Assembly: GCF_050753385.1 (NCBI RefSeq)
Contig: NZ_JBLZFZ010000031.1
Span: 1-64,000 of the forward strand
Direction: 5' to 3'
Length of the DNA: 64,000 nt
DNA from: Pantanalinema rosaneae
Lineage (GTDB): Bacteria > Cyanobacteriota > Cyanobacteriia > Leptolyngbyales > Leptolyngbyaceae
The notes beneath the pieces are model-generated. The model was not told where the DNA came from. It worked only from the letters and a program-made list of their open reading frames with translations, and ran no database searches. The translations under genes and the position numbers were made by a program. Position 1 is the stretch's first letter. Each line of letters opens with the position of its first letter. Of the stretch, positions 60,251 to 64,000 are shown in pieces.

Positions 60251-63200
60251 ATGGCAGAGCAAGAAAATCAACCAATTTTTCGCAATCGGGTTGTTGATAA
60301 AGGTCAGTTAAGACAGCTAATTTCCTGGGCATTTACCAACTATGGCACTGCCCGTACCGCTCAGGTGGCGGATTTGCTCAAGGATCTGGGCTTCCGGTTT
60401 GCAACGCGTGCCGGGGTGTCGATTAGTGTGGATGACCTCCAGATTCCGCCCACCAAACGCGAATTATTGGAAGCTGCCGAAGAAACGATTCGGGAAACAG
60501 AAGAACGATATACCCGAGGCGAAATTACGGAAGTAGAACGGTTCCAGAAGGTGATTGATACCTGGAATGGGACCAGTGAGGAATTAAAAGATGAGGTGGT
60601 ACGCCACTTCCGATCGAATAATCCGCTCAACTCGGTGTATATGATGGCGTTCTCCGGTGCCCGGGGGAATATCTCCCAGGTGCGTCAGTTGGTAGGGATG
60701 CGGGGTCTGATGGCAGATCCGCAAGGGGAAATTATTGACCTGCCAATTAAAACCAACTTCCGGGAAGGTTTAACAGTTACGGAATACATTATCTCGTCCT
60801 ACGGGGCGCGTAAAGGACTGGTAGACACGGCGCTGCGGACGGCTGACTCCGGTTATCTCACCCGTCGTTTGGTGGACGTGTCCCAGGATGTGATCATCCG
60901 GGAAATTGATTGCGGTACGGTACGCGGTATTCCCCTCCGGAGTATGAAAGATGGCGATCGCACCCTGATTAAACTGAAAACTCGCCTGTTGGGTCGGGTC
61001 GTTGCTGCCGATGTAATTCATCCCGAAACGGGGGAACTGATTGCCCCCCGGAATCAGCCTGTCTCGGATGAACTAGCTGAGGTGATTGATAGTGCTGGGG
61101 TAGAAGAGGTGATGGTGCGATCGCCCCTTACCTGTGAAGCGACTCGTTCTGTCTGCCAACACTGCTACGGCTGGAGTTTGGCTCATGCCAAGATGGTGGA
61201 TATCGGGGAAGCAGTGGGAATTATTGCTGCCCAGTCGATCGGGGAACCGGGAACCCAGCTCACCATGCGTACCTTCCACACGGGAGGGGTATTTACCGGA
61301 GAAATGGCGCGCCAGGAACGGGCAAACTTTGAGGGCACCATTCGCTTCCCGAAAAAACTCAGAACCCGTGCCTTCCGGACTCGCCACGGGGAAGATGCCT
61401 TAGTGGTAGACTCCGTCGCCAGTACCGAAGTTATTTTGGAAGGGACGGATGGACGGCAACAACCCTTCTCCATCTCCCAGGGCAGTACCTTGTTGGTACG
61501 AGATGGACAAAAGGTTAAAGCCGGACAAATTTTGGCAGAAGTGCCGCTGACCGGTCGTGCCCGCAAGACGACAGAAAAAGCAGCGAAAGACGTGGCATCC
61601 GACATCGCGGGTGAAGTCCGATTTGCCGATCTGGTTCCGGAAGAGAAGAAAGACCGACAAGGGAACACGACTCGGATCGCTCAACGCGGTGGTCTGCTCT
61701 GGATTCTGTCTGGGGAAGTGTATAACCTACCACCGGGTGCAGAACCGGTGGTTAAGAACGGGGATAGTGTCACTACGGGTGGAGTGATTGCGGAAACCAA
61801 ACTTGTCACCGAACATGGTGGGATTGTCCGGTTACCGCAGGAAACTGAAGGAAAAGGTGGGCGTGAGGTAGAAATTATCACGGCTTCTGTGTTGCTGGAT
61901 CAAGCTAGAGTGCGAAGTGAAAGCCACCAGGGACGCGACCAATACCTGATTGAAACCAACTACAACCAATTGTTCTCCCTCAAGGCGACTCCTGGCACGA
62001 AGGTCACAAATGGTCAGGTTGTGGCGGAGTTGATCGACGATCGCTACCATACCCAAACCGGGGGCATCATCAAATACTCTGGGGTGGAAGTTGCCAAGCG
62101 GGGCAAAGCCAAACAGGGCTATGAGGTTGTCAAAGGCGGGACTCTCCTCTGGATTCCGGAAGAAGCCCATGAGGTGAACAAAGACATCTCCCTGCTGATG
62201 GTCGAAGACGGTCAGTTTGTGGAAGCGGGTACTGAAGTCGTTAAGGACATCTTCTGCCAAAGCAGTGGTGTCGTTGAAGTTACCCAAAAGAATGACATTC
62301 TGCGGGAGATCGTGATCAAACCCGGCGATCTGCACATGATTGATAATCCGGATGCGATCGCAACTCGAGAAGCCTTTCTGGCTAACCCTGGTCAAGAGGT
62401 GATGCCAGGACTGGCGGCACCGGAACTGCGGTATGTCGAGTATGTCGAAAGTCCTGAAGGTCCAGCCTTGCTGCTGCGTCCAGTCGAGGAATTCCCGGTT
62501 CCCGATGAACCTTCCGTTCCCAGTCAAGAATCAACCAACGAGGAATCTGGGCGATCGATTCGGCTCCGAGCCGTACAACGGATGCCCTACAAAGATGGGG
62601 AACGGGTGAAGTCGGTTGAGGGGCTGGAATTGCTCAAAATTCAGTTAGTTCTGGAAATTGACAAAGATGCACCCCAACTCGCGGCTGATATTGAACTGGT
62701 AACAGATGAAACCGATCCAGAGGTTCTCCGCCTGCAATTGGTGATTCTAGAGTCCCTCGTGATTCGGCGCGATATTGCCGCTGATCCAACTCAGGGCAGT
62801 ACCCATACCCGAGTGCTGGTGAAGGATGGCGATCAAATTGCGCCTGGTGCCGTAGTCGCCCGTACCGAAATCCAATGTAAGGAAGCGGGAGAAGTACGCG
62901 GGATTCGGGAAGGGATGGAAGCCATCCGGCGGATTCTCGTCGTGCGGGATGCGGATTTACAGACAGTGCCGACCAATGGAACACCCACCGTCAAAGTGGG
63001 GGAACTGGTGGTTGCTGGTACTGGAATCGCGGCTAACACGGTGCTGCAAGAGTCCGGGCAGGTTGTCCATGTGGGAGATAACCAAATCACCTTACGGATT
63101 GCTCGTCCCTACCGGGTATCGCCGGGTGCGGTATTGCATATTGACGATGGTGACCTGGTACAACGGGGGGATCACCTGGTATTGCTGGTATTTGAGCGGA

Positions 63201-64000
63201 CGAAGACAGGAGACATCATTCAGGGTCTACCTCGGATTGAGGAACTCCTGGAAGCGCGGAAGCCGAAGGAAGCCTGTGTTTTAGCGGAACGTTCTGGTAC
63301 TGCCCAGGTCGTTTACGACGAGGACAATGATTCCGTCGATGTGAAGGTAATCGAGGCAGATGGGGTGATCAATGAATACAACTTGACCCCCGGACAAAAC
63401 TTGATTATTTCCGATAGTCAGGAGGTAGTTGCCGGGGAACGCTTAACCGATGGGCCGGCGAATCCCCACGAATTGCTGGAAATTCTATTTAAGGCAAATC
63501 GAGAAACCTTAGGGGTGCATGATGCCGCTCTCATCAGCTTGCGAGAAGTGCAAACCTTCCTGGTGAGTGAGGTGCAGTCGGTGTATCAATCTCAAGGGAT
63601 TGATATTTCTGACAAACACATCGAAGTTGTCGTCCGCCAGATGACCTCGAAAGCCCGAGTGGATGATGGGGGAGACACCACGATGCTACCGGGTGAGTTA
63701 GTCGAACTGTATCAGGTAGAACAGGTAAACGAAGCCATGTCGATCACGGGTGGGGCACCGGCGGAGTATACTCCGGTTCTGCTGGGGATCACGAAGGCAT
63801 CCTTGAACACAGACAGCTTTATTTCCGCCGCCAGTTTCCAAGAAACGACTCGGGTCTTAACGGAAGCCGCGATCGAAGGGAAGTCTGACTGGTTGCGTGG
63901 CTTGAAGGAAAACGTGATCATCGGTCGATTGATTCCTGCCGGAACAGGCTTTAACGCCTATGAAGAGGTGGGTAGTCCAGCCGATGTCGATCTGACCTAT
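60251..64000 (+). CDS. rpoC2: RNA polymerase beta' subunit (C-terminal part), cut by the window edge
   Basis: An open frame of 1250 codons from the ATG at 60251 to the window end. It begins MAEQENQPIFRNRVVDKGQL and shows the second zinc site (EIDCGT with TCEATRSVCQHCYGW) and the bridge-helix/trigger-loop segment GIIAAQSIGEPGTQLTMRTF. From about residue 350 to past 980 lies a long beta-rich insertion, matching the large SI3 insertion known in cyanobacterial beta'. The conserved C-terminal part resumes near LREVQTFLVSEVQSVYQ and ISAASFQETTRVLTEAA. The last codons seen (ENVIIGRLIPAGTGFNAYEE and following) are close to the expected C-terminus, so probably under 100 residues are missing. Confidence 0.98.
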   Translation, partial: MAEQENQPIFRNRVVDKGQLRQLISWAFTNYGTARTAQVADLLKDLGFRFATRAGVSISVDDLQIPPTKRELLEAAEETIRETEERYTRGEITEVERFQKVIDTWNGTSEELKDEVVRHFRSNNPLNSVYMMAFSGARGNISQVRQLVGMRGLMADPQGEIIDLPIKTNFREGLTVTEYIISSYGARKGLVDTALRTADSGYLTRRLVDVSQDVIIREIDCGTVRGIPLRSMKDGDRTLIKLKTRLLGRVVAADVIHPETGELIAPRNQPVSDELAEVIDSAGVEEVMVRSPLTCEATRSVCQHCYGWSLAHAKMVDIGEAVGIIAAQSIGEPGTQLTMRTFHTGGVFTGEMARQERANFEGTIRFPKKLRTRAFRTRHGEDALVVDSVASTEVILEGTDGRQQPFSISQGSTLLVRDGQKVKAGQILAEVPLTGRARKTTEKAAKDVASDIAGEVRFADLVPEEKKDRQGNTTRIAQRGGLLWILSGEVYNLPPGAEPVVKNGDSVTTGGVIAETKLVTEHGGIVRLPQETEGKGGREVEIITASVLLDQARVRSESHQGRDQYLIETNYNQLFSLKATPGTKVTNGQVVAELIDDRYHTQTGGIIKYSGVEVAKRGKAKQGYEVVKGGTLLWIPEEAHEVNKDISLLMVEDGQFVEAGTEVVKDIFCQSSGVVEVTQKNDILREIVIKPGDLHMIDNPDAIATREAFLANPGQEVMPGLAAPELRYVEYVESPEGPALLLRPVEEFPVPDEPSVPSQESTNEESGRSIRLRAVQRMPYKDGERVKSVEGLELLKIQLVLEIDKDAPQLAADIELVTDETDPEVLRLQLVILESLVIRRDIAADPTQGSTHTRVLVKDGDQIAPGAVVARTEIQCKEAGEVRGIREGMEAIRRILVVRDADLQTVPTNGTPTVKVGELVVAGTGIAANTVLQESGQVVHVGDNQITLRIARPYRVSPGAVLHIDDGDLVQRGDHLVLLVFERTKTGDIIQGLPRIEELLEARKPKEACVLAERSGTAQVVYDEDNDSVDVKVIEADGVINEYNLTPGQNLIISDSQEVVAGERLTDGPANPHELLEILFKANRETLGVHDAALISLREVQTFLVSEVQSVYQSQGIDISDKHIEVVVRQMTSKARVDDGGDTTMLPGELVELYQVEQVNEAMSITGGAPAEYTPVLLGITKASLNTDSFISAASFQETTRVLTEAAIEGKSDWLRGLKENVIIGRLIPAGTGFNAYEEVGSPADVDLTY

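Noticed and set aside
58250..60251. rpoC apparently broken into two frames
   Set aside because: Separate rpoC1 and rpoC2 genes with their own starts are the normal arrangement in cyanobacteria.

Overview
The window looks like chromosomal DNA of a cyanobacterium, probably a filamentous Leptolyngbya/Oscillatoriales-type organism; the genus is an inference. The main evidence is the split RNA polymerase genes rpoB, rpoC1 and rpoC2, the frequent HIP1 palindrome GCGATCGC, a DUF3531 protein, and cyanobacterial styles of serine/threonine kinase and hybrid histidine kinase. I see no rRNA, tRNA, CRISPR array, phage module or intact insertion sequence.

Positions 1-14503 are accessory signalling DNA. 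After a small unknown gene, five minus-strand genes form a dense two-component cluster: a single-domain receiver, a REC-wHTH-Hpt-REC-REC-GGDEF regulator, a membrane histidine kinase, and two very large multi-PAS hybrid kinases that share a C-terminal tail. One of the hybrids begins with a receiver that has lost its phospho-acceptor Asp. Positions 14818-25001 are mixed metabolism: an allophanate-hydrolase-related protein facing an M20 carbamoyl/ureide amidohydrolase, a lone ABC ATPase, a secreted TPR protein, DUF3531, Nudix, prs, yqeY, a membrane Ser/Thr kinase, bioD and a Uma2 endonuclease. Positions 25040-28305 hold a divergent hopanoid pair, shc and hpnB. A lysozyme-inhibitor-like lipid-free secreted protein, an unknown gene and peptide deformylase follow.

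Positions 31028-37568 form a second signalling island built on phosphothreonine chemistry: FHA-PrsW protease, an unknown protein, a CHAT-FHA caspase-like protease and a membrane PP2C phosphatase. Beside it (37727-46256) lie a REC-PAS kinase and a 2235-residue hybrid kinase whose N-terminal half is a poly-HAMP array encoded by ten near-identical 276-bp repeats. Positions 47258-50889 hold a glycogen pair (GH57 and glgX). The end of the window is core genome: hisD, rpsT, tatD and rpoB-rpoC1-rpoC2, the last cut by the window edge just before its C-terminus.

Small repeats are a second theme. There are two copies of a 72-73 bp element with 19-bp terminal inverted repeats, one 122-bp palindromic element, and GA-rich tandem repeats at four places, two of them inside coding sequence. 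Several convergent gene pairs are separated by good hairpins. Both spacers in the rpo operon also carry long hairpins. The most promising places for undescribed biology are the FHA/CHAT/PP2C/PrsW island and the two-component cluster with the poly-HAMP kinase.
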